This document shows, one piece after another, positions 52,008-59,602 of a stretch of DNA of 64,000 nt (position 1 is the first letter of the stretch; each line of letters opens with the position of its first letter). The position numbers and the translations under genes were made by a program. The stretch is from positions 1 to 64,000 of the forward strand of contig JAGATB010000033.1 in the NCBI GenBank assembly GCA_017621495.1, in the 5' to 3' direction. The notes under the pieces are model-generated. The model searched no databases, was not told the origin of the DNA, and saw only the letters and a program-made list of their open reading frames with translations. The DNA comes from Clostridia bacterium. GTDB lineage: Bacteria > Bacillota > Clostridia > UMGS1810.

Positions 52008-52124
52008 AGCTCGCCTTAGGCGAATATCACTGCCGAAAGGCAATATCACTTACAAAGTAAATATCACTTGTTCCGCAAGAAACAAATATAACTGAAAAAA
52101 GACATCCATCGGATGTCTTTTTTC
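52008..52124 (+). repeat. 117-bp modular hairpin repeat (copy 1)
   Basis: Five hairpins joined by AATATCACT linkers: GCC/GGC around TTA; GCC-GAAA-GGC; TTAC-AAA-GTAA; TTGTT...AACAA; and a terminator GACATCC/GGATGTC flanked by A and T runs. It matches 53381-53497 at 112 of 117 positions in the same orientation. The two copies bracket the HipA-like module. Confidence 0.88.
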
Positions 52125-52135
52125 ATGTTGTGACT

Positions 52136-53041
52136 TTATTTACAGCCCCCGCTTATTGCTTTTTGATATGCCGGCAATAATAATTTTTCATATCTTGCAG
52201 ATATATATGTTTTGTAGAATTTTTGTTGTAAATTGGAAATGTATGGTATTTCATCGATGAAAAGGTTTATTTGTTCAATATCAATCCGAGGAGTAATTCT
52301 GATGACAGCTTCCATACACTGTTTATTTTCACATCCCATAATGAAGTCATAATAATTGATTTTTCTGCCGTTATATTTTATGGCTGATGTAGGAAACTGA
52401 AATATACGTGAATTAAGCTCATCTTCATTTGTTAAAATATCATTCATTACTTTTTCATCTGCTTGCGGAAGCAAACAACTGCCACAGTCAAAAACAGGTG
52501 CGATTTTGAATTGCTGCAGCTCATCATCAAACAGAAATCCCCAGTTTCCGTTATGCCTGTCAAAGTTTCCAAGCAAGGCATCAATCACAAAAACATCCCA
52601 AAAATATTGGTTAAGCTGCTTGGGTTTAACAAATTCTTGCTTTTCTATCGTTTCCAATATATCCGATAATTCTGTTCCGCTGCCATTGTGTTCAGAATCA
52701 ATTATTGTATTTTTGATTGAACAAAAGTCAAACAAATTAATATTCTTTTCGGTAAAGTCTTTGCATGCACATATAATCTTGACCTTTCCGTTTATTTCAA
52801 AGGTTCCAAGATGTGTATGCTGAGCTTTTATTCCCAGCATATTGAAAATACTGCTTCCTATATGTTCGCTTATACAACTGTTTGTGTATGATAGCTCTGT
52901 TGGTTTCTTTTCTCCGGAAGGGGGGAATTTTAGCATATAGCTGTCATCTTCGAATTCTACGGCAATTTTCTTTCCGTTTGCTCCATTATATGCTTTTCCG
53001 AGTATTCTCTTACAATTTGTAAAGTCAATTCTCTTTTGCAT
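52136..53041 (-). CDS. HipA/CtkA-like serine/threonine kinase
   Basis: A 301-residue protein with the HipA C-terminal kinase core but no separate HipA N-terminal domain, similar in size to Helicobacter CtkA. Motifs: KKIAVEFEDDSYMLKFPPSG (glycine/lysine region, ATP contact), VFVIDALLGNFDRHNGNWGF (catalytic loop, D-R-H-N) and FKIAPVFDCGSCLLPQ (metal-binding D-x-G). Start at 53041 because GGAGG lies 5 nt upstream. It is the second gene of a two-gene unit with a 76-residue partner. Could be a toxin phosphorylating a translation factor, as HipA does. Confidence 0.85.
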   Translation of the reverse strand: MQKRIDFTNCKRILGKAYNGANGKKIAVEFEDDSYMLKFPPSGEKKPTELSYTNSCISEHIGSSIFNMLGIKAQHTHLGTFEINGKVKIICACKDFTEKNINLFDFCSIKNTIIDSEHNGSGTELSDILETIEKQEFVKPKQLNQYFWDVFVIDALLGNFDRHNGNWGFLFDDELQQFKIAPVFDCGSCLLPQADEKVMNDILTNEDELNSRIFQFPTSAIKYNGRKINYYDFIMGCENKQCMEAVIRITPRIDIEQINLFIDEIPYISNLQQKFYKTYISARYEKLLLPAYQKAISGGCK

Positions 53042-53043
53042 GT

Positions 53044-53274
53044 TTACCTCCACAAGTATTTTTGCCTTAAGTAATCAGCATGCTCGGGTGTGATTATACC
53101 GTCACTGATTTCTGCCATGTTAATACTTCCGTACAACTCTCCCCAGTAGCAATCCAGCAGTGATGAACCGCTTTTTAAGGCTTCTTTGTATACGTCTAAA
53201 TCATGCTGTAAATAATCGGGCAGACCATATTCATAAGAACGTTCTCTTTCAGTTTGAAAATCATCTTTCATCAT
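53044..53274 (-). CDS. Small partner of the HipA-like kinase, unknown function
   Basis: A 76-residue acidic protein (MMKDDFQTERERSYEYGLPD; CYWGELYGSINMAEISDGII; PEHADYLRQKYLWR), with no helix-turn-helix I can identify. It ends 2 bp before the kinase start, so the pair is coexpressed. Position suggests an antitoxin or regulatory subunit; this is inference. The ATG at 53274 has AGGTG 6 nt upstream. Confidence 0.65.
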   Translation of the reverse strand: MMKDDFQTERERSYEYGLPDYLQHDLDVYKEALKSGSSLLDCYWGELYGSINMAEISDGIITPEHADYLRQKYLWR

Positions 53275-53291
53275 TACAATCACCTGATTAT

Positions 53292-53320
53292 ATTATATCG
53301 TTATATGGCTATAAAATCAA
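53292..53320 (-). promoter_or_regulatory. Promoter of the HipA-like module
   Basis: Minus-strand TTGATT (complement of 53315-53320) and TATAAT (complement of 53292-53297), 17-bp spacer, about 20 bp before the start. Confidence 0.6.
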
Positions 53321-53380
53321 GCTTTTTTAGAAATAATTCTAAATGCTAAATTTTTCAATAGCTAAATTAAATTCGATTTT

Positions 53381-53497
53381 AGCTCGCCGTAGACGAATAT
53401 CACTGCCGAAAGGCAATATCACTTACAAAGTAAATATCACTTGTTACGCAAGGAACAAATATAACTGAAAAAAGGCATCCATCGGATGTCTTTTTTC
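53381..53497 (+). repeat. 117-bp modular hairpin repeat (copy 2)
   Basis: Matches 52008-52124 at 112 of 117 positions. The TTGTT/AACAA hairpin differs in a complementary way: copy 1 keeps TTCC on the left arm and copy 2 keeps GGAA on the right arm, so the ancestor was probably TTGTTCC-GCAA-GGAACAA. It ends 1 bp before the tRNA-Thr fragment. Confidence 0.88.
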
Positions 53498-53498
53498 T

Positions 53499-53543
53499 TG
53501 GAGCTGGTGATCGGACTTGAACCGACGATCTGCTGATTACGAA
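53499..53543 (-). other. attL-type site: 3' fragment of a tRNA-Thr(CGU) gene
   Basis: On the minus strand: anticodon loop TTCGTAA, stem TCAGC, T-arm with TTCAAGT loop between GTCGG and CCGAT, acceptor strand CACCAGC, discriminator T and encoded CCA. The 5' half (acceptor GCTGGTG, D-arm, anticodon 5' stem) is missing: from 53544 rightwards the sequence is unrelated. A 3' tRNA fragment like this is the standard footprint of a tyrosine-integrase element that entered the tRNA gene. The element then extends to the right. Confidence 0.85.
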
Positions 53544-54103
53544 AAAGTTCACTTTCAACATATAATGCTCGTAATCAATTATTCGTACTGTTAGTCCTAC
53601 TCTAACTCCATTTAAATAGCACTTATAGGTAGTGCTACTCATTTTTTTATAACAAAATTATAAACTTGAAATATTTTTTTCTTGTCAACTTTTTTATCAA
53701 CAAGTTTTAATTTTCAACATTTTCAAAATCTCGCAAATGCTGACTACTACTGATGTTGAAGGCATTTTTATATGTCTTTATATTTCATTACGAGTGTGAG
53801 AACTTACAACATAATTTTATGCCTTTATACTGTTTATAATGTTACAACACTCCTGTGATTGTCTTGCTTATACATTCAGGTAATGCTATTCATTATTTTA
53901 CAACAAACTGTATTGTTTTATAAAAAATAGGCCTGTAAGCCTTGCAACACCTGATTTTCTTCAGTTTGCATTATACCATAATTTTCTCTAAAAAACAAGC
54001 CCCTAATTTTTAATTTTATATAAAAAGTCTGCCTATCCATTTACTTTGCTGTCGTATTATGATATAATAAAAATAAAAATGGATAATTTTGGAGGTATCT
54101 ATT
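53544..54103. other. Non-coding left end of the integrative element
   Basis: About 560 bp, AT-rich, without a convincing gene. Visible signals: an inverted pair GATTACGA (53535) / TCGTAATC (53569) spanning the junction, a small hairpin AGCACT/AGTGCT at 53618-53636 followed by a T-run, and a leftward promoter with TTGTTT and extended TGGTATAAT (complement of 53970-53998, 17-bp spacer). There is also a rightward TATAAT near 54060 in front of the first gene. Confidence 0.5.
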
Positions 54104-54841
54104 ATGAGTAATTTTAAAAGTGTTTCGGAAGCAATGAGTGAAATATCTGCTAAAAAGCAATCTGCTGCAGGAAATTGGAAAGTGGCTGTTTGTTTAGGGC
54201 ATTCAGATAAATATGACCATCAGGTGTTTTTGTTATATATTGAATCTATTTTAATTGAGGGTGCAAGTTTATTTGTTACGCAGGAAGATTTCAACTTACA
54301 GTTCTCAAAAAAAGTAAAACCTTTTCTTGGTAAAACAGGATTGGTATATTCAGATACAGAGAGAAAGTTTAAAGAAACTATCGAGTATATTTATGAAACA
54401 GAGTTAATTGTAAAAGATTGTAATATTGATGAGCTTGTAGGCTCTGTTATACCTGATGAGGTAGTAAAGGGATATTATAATAATCTTTGTGTCTTTGTTA
54501 ATAATAATTTGGATTTGTTTGGAGAGCGTAAGGATAAGACTTCGGATGATGAAGAAATAAATTACTATAACCCCAAAATTCATTCTGGTGCATTCTTGTG
54601 TGATTCAATGTATATGTCAAAATACAAATGCTCCGATAATAGTCCAGCATTGGCTCTTAAAATTGAGCAATTTAAGATTCTTTGTGATATAGACCTTAAT
54701 CGTTATCAGGTAAAGGATGTTGTTCAGGCTTTTATCAGCAGAGGATATATCTTAACAGGTGGTAGTGCTACAATTGATAAGGACCTGACGCTTTCAAAGG
54801 GTAATCAGGAACGTTGCTATGTTCTTGATTTAAGCAGATAA
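54104..54841 (+). CDS. Element protein of unknown function, upstream of the Dam methylase
   Basis: A 245-residue soluble protein I do not recognise (MSNFKSVSEAMSEISAKKQS; WKVAVCLGHSDKYDHQVFLL; CDIDLNRYQVKDVVQAFISR). No signal peptide or membrane segment. GGAGG lies 8 nt before the ATG. The gap to the methylase gene is 10 bp, so it forms a two-gene operon with it; a role in DNA modification, replication or element maintenance is only inferred. Confidence 0.6.
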   Translation: MSNFKSVSEAMSEISAKKQSAAGNWKVAVCLGHSDKYDHQVFLLYIESILIEGASLFVTQEDFNLQFSKKVKPFLGKTGLVYSDTERKFKETIEYIYETELIVKDCNIDELVGSVIPDEVVKGYYNNLCVFVNNNLDLFGERKDKTSDDEEINYYNPKIHSGAFLCDSMYMSKYKCSDNSPALALKIEQFKILCDIDLNRYQVKDVVQAFISRGYILTGGSATIDKDLTLSKGNQERCYVLDLSR

Positions 54842-54851
54842 GGGGTAAGGT

Positions 54852-56237
54852 ATGGAAAGAGAAATTGTCGGAATACCTTGCGTTGGTGGTAAATCTAAAT
54901 TAGCCCCATTTCTTCGTGAATTGTTTTTTGATGTTGCTATAACGCATAAACTGGATAAGTTCTTGTCTGCTTGTGGAGGCGGAGGCAAATGTGTATTTAA
55001 TCTAAAGGCTTCTGCTAATGTTTTTAAGAGGGGCGTTATCTATAACGAGTTTGAGAGGGGTTTATATAATTTAATTACTTCTCTGAAAAGTTATCGCAAT
55101 ATCGAAATTATAAATAGCGAGATAAAGAAATTATTAAAAAATCACTTTGCGGACGCTAACACTCCTGATGAAGTAAAAAATGCTATACTTAGTATGTTTC
55201 GTGAAGCGCTCTCTAAAGCGGATAAGCCTGAATTAGACACCTTAACTTCTGCTATTTATGAAACTGTAGTTGTCTTTGGAAGCGTTCAAAATAACAGGCA
55301 GACCTGTTCGCCTAACATTGGTGGCAAAGAAAATGGCTTTTATACTTATTTTTCAAAATTGCAATATGAGAACACATTGAGAGAGTTGACACGAAGGATT
55401 AGGGATATGGCCTCTTTTGAAACGCTTAATGATGATTGTGTTGATTTAGTTAATGAACATAAAAAAGATGCTAATTTGCTTATTTACATAGACCCTCCCT
55501 ATTTTAATTGCGTGAATAATTATAAAAATGCTTTTGGGTTTGATAAGCACATGGATTTGTGCAAGGCTTGTATGAATGCAGATGCAAAAATAATTATCAG
55601 TATGCATGATGCTGGGTTGGCACCTTACTTGTTAAAGTTATTTGTAGAGGATGATTGGTATGCTTATATACTTCCCCCTATTATACATGCTTCCAGAAAA
55701 AGCGAAACCACAGAAGATGCTGTTATGGAAATATATAAACTAAAGGATTTAAAGACTTCGCAAGAATTGATGCATCCAGAAGAAGCGGAAGACTTGGAAA
55801 AATTCAAAAAATCAGTATCTCAAATTGTTGAAGAGGGCTTGTTGGATGATAAGTCTATCGATGAAATTATCTTTTGTAATTTTGAAATTCCTGATTACCA
55901 AGAGCGTGGTATAAAGAATCTCGAATATAGTGTTGAGGATGACCTTGAAATGATATTTGGGAAAATGGTATATATTATGTATAGAGAAAAAATGCCTAAG
56001 AAAGCAAAAATTCATGATAAAGATGGTAACCCTTGTATTGATATCGAAATATGCAAAGAAATTGTAAAGGATATTGATGAATATTATGATATTGATATCT
56101 TTGAAAAAGACCTTGAAGGTGAAACATTGTTAAAGTCTGCAGAAGCAGTAGCAAAAGTCGTTTTTGATTTTGATACTCGTATCAGGAATAGAGATAGTGT
56201 AAGAAAAATTACAAAAGGAGCAAAAAAGAAAGATTAA
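54852..56237 (+). CDS. D12-class DNA adenine N6-methyltransferase with C-terminal extension
   Basis: A 461-residue Dam-like protein. SAM-binding region: VGGKSKLAPFLRELFFDV and FLSACGGGGKCVFNLKASAN (F-x-G-x-G type). Catalytic DPPY box: LLIYIDPPYFNCVNNY near residue 213. The target-recognition part lies between them (QNNRQTCSPNIGGKENGFY). The last roughly 170 residues (from about PEEAEDLEKFKKSVSQIVEE) have no methylase motif and form an acidic, helical extension. No cognate restriction enzyme is adjacent, so it may be an orphan methylase protecting or regulating the element. Confidence 0.85.
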   Translation: MEREIVGIPCVGGKSKLAPFLRELFFDVAITHKLDKFLSACGGGGKCVFNLKASANVFKRGVIYNEFERGLYNLITSLKSYRNIEIINSEIKKLLKNHFADANTPDEVKNAILSMFREALSKADKPELDTLTSAIYETVVVFGSVQNNRQTCSPNIGGKENGFYTYFSKLQYENTLRELTRRIRDMASFETLNDDCVDLVNEHKKDANLLIYIDPPYFNCVNNYKNAFGFDKHMDLCKACMNADAKIIISMHDAGLAPYLLKLFVEDDWYAYILPPIIHASRKSETTEDAVMEIYKLKDLKTSQELMHPEEAEDLEKFKKSVSQIVEEGLLDDKSIDEIIFCNFEIPDYQERGIKNLEYSVEDDLEMIFGKMVYIMYREKMPKKAKIHDKDGNPCIDIEICKEIVKDIDEYYDIDIFEKDLEGETLLKSAEAVAKVVFDFDTRIRNRDSVRKITKGAKKKD

Positions 56238-56247
56238 GCCTTGCAAT

Positions 56248-56298
56248 AACCACTCCCCAGAGGTATAATACCAACAAACTTCTGGGAGGTGGTTTTTT
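56248..56298 (+). terminator. Terminator-like hairpin that contains the ribosome binding site of the next gene
   Basis: AACCACTCCCCAGA (56248-56261) pairs with TCTGGGAGGTGGTT (56281-56294), followed by a T-run. The 3' arm includes GGGAGGTGG, which is also the ribosome binding site for the TTG start at 56297. Confidence 0.7.
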
Positions 56299-56554
56299 GT
56301 TTGGTATAGGCATAGAGCGTGTTATGCTTACAGAGCGTGCTGCTAAAACATTTAGTAGTCCTGAGTTGCATATTGCTCTTTTCAGGCATTCTAATTGCGA
56401 TTGGGGTAATTTGTCTGCGGAAGAAATTAAACTTAACCAAGAGGCTTTAAAAGGCGGAAAAAGGGTTATTTCAGTTTATAATAATATGGTGGTCATAACC
56501 GAGTTCGGAAACTGCAATGTTACTACAATTGCAGTTGCGGATGAGATTGACTAA
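56297..56554 (+). CDS. Small plasmid-type protein (DWG...VITE family)
   Basis: An 85-residue protein with FRHSNCDWGNLSAEEIKLNQ and VVITEFGNCNVTTIAVADEI. It fits a small family, frequent on plasmids, phages and integrative elements, with pattern RHxxGDWG...N...ITExxRSxTTILLP, often misnamed as restriction-modification subunits. The function is unknown. The likely start is the TTG at 56297 placed 4 nt after GGGAGGTGG; an ATG ten codons in is the alternative. Confidence 0.7.
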   Translation: MFGIGIERVMLTERAAKTFSSPELHIALFRHSNCDWGNLSAEEIKLNQEALKGGKRVISVYNNMVVITEFGNCNVTTIAVADEID

Positions 56555-56598
56555 AAGAACAGGACTGTGTGTTGCGTGACACATGGTTCTTTTATTTT
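56553..56598 (+). terminator. Terminator
   Basis: AAAAGAAC (56553) pairs with GTTCTTTT (56586-56593), with an inner GTGT/ACAC stem, then TATTTT. Confidence 0.65.
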
Positions 56599-57097
56599 GC
56601 ATAAAAGTGCTGTCGGTGTGTTACTGCTCCTGTAAAGATAATTATCCCTGTTCCCCTGTGTCCCTGTTGTATATTAAATAATGCTCAATTTTCGCCACAA
56701 TAAGTTTAAAGCCTTGAAAGGTATTCCATGCTGGCTGATGTCAGAACTTCGTCACAAAGGTGTCAAAAGGCTTCAAAAACTTAGGCTTGGGGTTATTGGC
56801 TTCAAGAAAAATATCAGGATAATTTTTTCAAAAATATAGGGTAAACTTTTACTTTTCATTTTCTTTTTGGATTTTAGGTGTCAAAACCCTCTATTTTTAG
56901 AAAAAAGGAAAATAAAAATAAACTTAGGGCGCTGTCGAAACCTCATAGATTTTTAACATAGATGCTTCTTTTTTGTGAGTTGCGGAGAAAACCTCGCAGA
57001 AGCCTTGAACTTTCAGAGATAATGCGTTATACTGCGACATACGCAGTGGTTTCAAAGAGTTGCTACACACAATAAGCCCATGTAAAGCCTGTAAATC
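56599..57097. other. Intergenic region without a convincing gene
   Basis: About 500 bp with no supported ORF on either strand. Short repeats of GGTGTCAAAA (near 56758 and 56877) and a run of A/T-rich sequence near 56820-56920 are visible. A small RNA is possible but nothing specific supports it. Confidence 0.4.
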
Positions 57098-57140
57098 ACA
57101 TCTCTTTTTATGTTCTTTCAAGAACATATTAAGGAGATGT
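57098..57140 (+). promoter_or_regulatory. Hairpin masking the ribosome binding site of the amidoligase gene
   Basis: Outer stem ACATCTC (57098-57104) / GAGATGT (57134-57140) and inner stem ATGTTCTT / AAGAACAT (57110-57127). The outer 3' arm overlaps AAGGAG (57131-57136), the ribosome binding site for the ATG at 57146. Confidence 0.55.
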
Positions 57141-57145
57141 TGGTT

Positions 57146-58114
57146 ATGGCTTTAAATCGTGAAATATATGAGTCTCGCACATGGGGTCTTGAGTTAGAGA
57201 TGACTGGTCAATCGAGACAGCGTGCTGCAGAGGTTCTTGCAGATTTCTTTGACAGGAGTTATGTGTATGAAGGCACAGGGTATGATAAATATTCTGTAAC
57301 AGATTCAGAGGGTAGAAAATGGACTGTTATGTCCGATGCTTCAATCACACCTCTTCAAAAAAGAAATGGCAGGATGGTTTCTGCACCTGACACATATAAG
57401 GTTGAGTTTGTATCTCCGCCACTTCTGGCAAAAGACATAGAAATGTATCAGGAAATTGTTCGTAAATTAAGGAAAGCAGGCTTTTTTGAGTCCAGTAGTT
57501 GCGGAATCCATATCCATGTAGGAATTAAGGATTTACCACCTACAACTATCGTTCATATTCTCAATCAACTTCATAGTAAGCAGGATTTGTTGTACAAAGC
57601 ACTTGGTGTTCCTTTGGGATATAGTAGCAGGTACAGATATTGTCAAAAGATACCTACAAGTCTGGTAGAGGCTTTGAAAAAGAAGAAGGCTAAGACATTG
57701 AATCAAATTGCAGATGTGTGGTATAGCACAATAGGTAATTCTTCTCAACGCTATGAGCGTTATCCTTCCAGCAGATACTACTTAGCCAATCTCACGAGGG
57801 GACTAATACCTGACAGTCGCTTCTATTATGGCACATGTGAATACCGCATATTTTCGAGTACCCTCCATGCAGGTCGAATTAAGGCATACATAATGCTATG
57901 TTTGCTGTTGACAACTTATTGTGCCACACTTACAAAGAGCAGTTACAAACCTGTTGTAGTAAATGAGGGTGAGTCCGAGGCATACAAGTTCAGAGTTTGG
58001 CTTTTGAAACTTGGATGCATAGGCCAGGAATTCAAGACAATGCGTATACATCTCTTGGATAGATTCGGAACACAATCGAAGGCTTTCAGGCGTGGTGACA
58101 GGACTTCAGCATAA
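57146..58114 (+). CDS. Amidoligase family protein
   Basis: A 322-residue protein of the amidoligase_2 family (glutamine-synthetase/COOH-NH2 ligase fold). Motifs: SRTWGLELEMTGQSRQRAAE (metal-binding glutamates), KVEFVSPPLLAKDIEM, SSCGIHIHVGIKDL and FYYGTCEYRIFSSTLHAGRI. These enzymes are predicted to join an amino acid to a carboxylate using ATP, and in mobile elements they are often paired with AIG2-like cyclotransferases. The gene is followed 15 bp later by such a partner. Start at 57146 by the AAGGAG site. Confidence 0.88.
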   Translation: MALNREIYESRTWGLELEMTGQSRQRAAEVLADFFDRSYVYEGTGYDKYSVTDSEGRKWTVMSDASITPLQKRNGRMVSAPDTYKVEFVSPPLLAKDIEMYQEIVRKLRKAGFFESSSCGIHIHVGIKDLPPTTIVHILNQLHSKQDLLYKALGVPLGYSSRYRYCQKIPTSLVEALKKKKAKTLNQIADVWYSTIGNSSQRYERYPSSRYYLANLTRGLIPDSRFYYGTCEYRIFSSTLHAGRIKAYIMLCLLLTTYCATLTKSSYKPVVVNEGESEAYKFRVWLLKLGCIGQEFKTMRIHLLDRFGTQSKAFRRGDRTSA

Positions 58115-58129
58115 GGAGGATTTTTTATT

Positions 58130-58645
58130 ATGAAAACACAAAAAGTTTATTATTATCTGGCCTATGGTTCTAACTTAAATCTAAGACAAATGAATATGCG
58201 TTGTCCAAATTCGCAACTTATAGCCACAGGCTTCTTAAAAGGTTATGAGTTGTTGTTTCGCGGATATGATGGTAACTGCTTCTGTACTATCGAAAAATGC
58301 TCTACTTCGCGTGTTCCTGTGGGTATTTTTAAGATTACCGAGCGTTGTAAGATGGCTTTAGACAGATATGAAGGCTACCCGACTCATTATAGGATAGCAA
58401 AGGTAAGCCCTAAAGAACTTGTTATTTCACAGGGCGATTTATCGGACATTAAAGAGCTATTTGTTTATGTCATGAACAAATATAATGGTGAATTAGGGCG
58501 ACCATCTGGTCATTACTACGATGTCTGTCTGCGTGGGTATCGTGATTGTAGACTTGACGCAAGGTATCTTCAGGAGGCTTTGCAGAAAACAATAACAAGA
58601 ATGCCCAGACCAAAGCGAGGATATGAGCAGTATTGGATGAGATAA
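58130..58645 (+). CDS. Gamma-glutamylcyclotransferase-like (AIG2/GGCT) protein
   Basis: A 171-residue protein with the GGCT fold signature YYLAYGSNLNLRQMNMRCPN at the N-terminus, FRGYDGNCFCTIEKC in the middle and ALDRYEGYPTHYRIAKV, with the catalytic glutamate in YEGYP. It probably removes gamma-glutamyl or similar amide-linked groups by cyclisation. With the upstream amidoligase it makes a build-and-remove pair for a peptide-like modification. AAGGAGG precedes the ATG. Confidence 0.87.
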   Translation: MKTQKVYYYLAYGSNLNLRQMNMRCPNSQLIATGFLKGYELLFRGYDGNCFCTIEKCSTSRVPVGIFKITERCKMALDRYEGYPTHYRIAKVSPKELVISQGDLSDIKELFVYVMNKYNGELGRPSGHYYDVCLRGYRDCRLDARYLQEALQKTITRMPRPKRGYEQYWMR

Positions 58646-58673
58646 ACATTAATTTGTCAGATGAACACTTTTC

Positions 58674-58730
58674 AAAAGCACACCTTTTTCTATATTAAGT
58701 GATGATAAAATTAGGAAAGGGTGTGCTTTT
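58674..58730 (+). promoter_or_regulatory. Hairpin burying the ribosome binding site of the gene at 58733
   Basis: AAAAGCACACC (58674-58684) and GGTGTGCTTTT (58720-58730) form an 11-bp perfect stem, extended inward by TTTTT/GAAAG. The only ribosome binding site (GAAAGGG) is inside the 3' arm, and the start codon follows 2 nt after the stem. Confidence 0.6.
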
Positions 58731-58732
58731 AT

Positions 58733-59602
58733 ATGGCAATTTTTGAAATAAAAGATGCGAAGACTTGCGGAATTGATTTGGCAGAAAGACCTCTTATGGT
58801 GAGTAATAATCTTAATAGGCTTGTTAGCAAGTATCAACAGGATAAGGGATTAATGGTTGATATTACTGGTAATGTTGAAAAAGGGTTATATGCCTTTGAG
58901 GATGTCAATGTTGCTTTTTCTGACCGAGAAGCAAGGGCGAAGGTTGCGCAGGCAATTCAGGCGGATATAATTGAGACAGGCGGAATATTAGAACAAAACT
59001 TCTGGCGTAATAATCAGAGATTGCTCTCTACACTCTATTTGTTGACAGGTCTTGCTTATGTGTCTGTAGAGGCGAAGGATGGTAGATGCAGAACTTCTTA
59101 TCTTGCTACCAAAAACCCAGTTTGCTTAAACTATATGCTTCGCTTCTGCTCTATGAATAGAATAAGTGATAGGCGTATGGATTCAATAGAATCAAAGCGT
59201 ATAATCACAAAGCAAGAGCTTGAAGATGGTAACTTTCAGGTAATAAAGTTTGAAGATAAGAACAAGTCTGGTGGTAAGTTCCACCTGACATCCTGTAAAC
59301 TCCACCCCAACAGTAAGAAAACAACTGTCCTCCCTTATACATTGGCTTGTAGAAGAACAGAGGCTATTATGGATAGGTTGAAATCTGGGGTATGTGAGAT
59401 TGAGTGTAGGATTAATGGCGTCAGGAAGAGTATCAAAGGAACACTTAAAAGTCCTGCAGACTATGAGAAAGCATTGGAGTATAGTAGGTTGGATGCCTGT
59501 GTATTCCCTGTAAGGGATGTGGATTCCAAAGAACTTGTCATGCTTAACACCCTTGATATTTTCTCTATAAAAGATGCTAACAAAGGGGGTTCTTCAAAAT
59601 GA
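58733..59602 (+). CDS. Element protein of unknown function (first of three coupled genes)
   Basis: A 289-residue soluble protein I do not recognise (MAIFEIKDAKTCGIDLAERP; ETGGILEQNFWRNNQRLLST; ACVFPVRDVDSKELVMLNTL). There are no membrane segments. It overlaps the next gene by 4 bp, so the three genes 58733-60635 are translationally coupled and probably form one complex or pathway. Not similar to any neighbour. Start preceded by a hairpin that hides the ribosome binding site. Confidence 0.6.
   Translation: MAIFEIKDAKTCGIDLAERPLMVSNNLNRLVSKYQQDKGLMVDITGNVEKGLYAFEDVNVAFSDREARAKVAQAIQADIIETGGILEQNFWRNNQRLLSTLYLLTGLAYVSVEAKDGRCRTSYLATKNPVCLNYMLRFCSMNRISDRRMDSIESKRIITKQELEDGNFQVIKFEDKNKSGGKFHLTSCKLHPNSKKTTVLPYTLACRRTEAIMDRLKSGVCEIECRINGVRKSIKGTLKSPADYEKALEYSRLDACVFPVRDVDSKELVMLNTLDIFSIKDANKGGSSK

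Noticed and set aside
52127..52150. Independent terminator after the HipA-like gene
   Set aside because: It is only the right end of the 110-bp repeat family without a left arm, so no stem can form.
53400..53642. 80-residue minus-strand open frame
   Set aside because: It reads through the tRNA-Thr fragment and the terminator repeat (the SRSSVQVRSPAP stretch is a tRNA 3' end translated), so it is not a gene.
53544..54103. Integrase gene next to the attachment site
   Set aside because: No tyrosine or serine recombinase motif appears in any frame here; the integrase must be elsewhere on the element.
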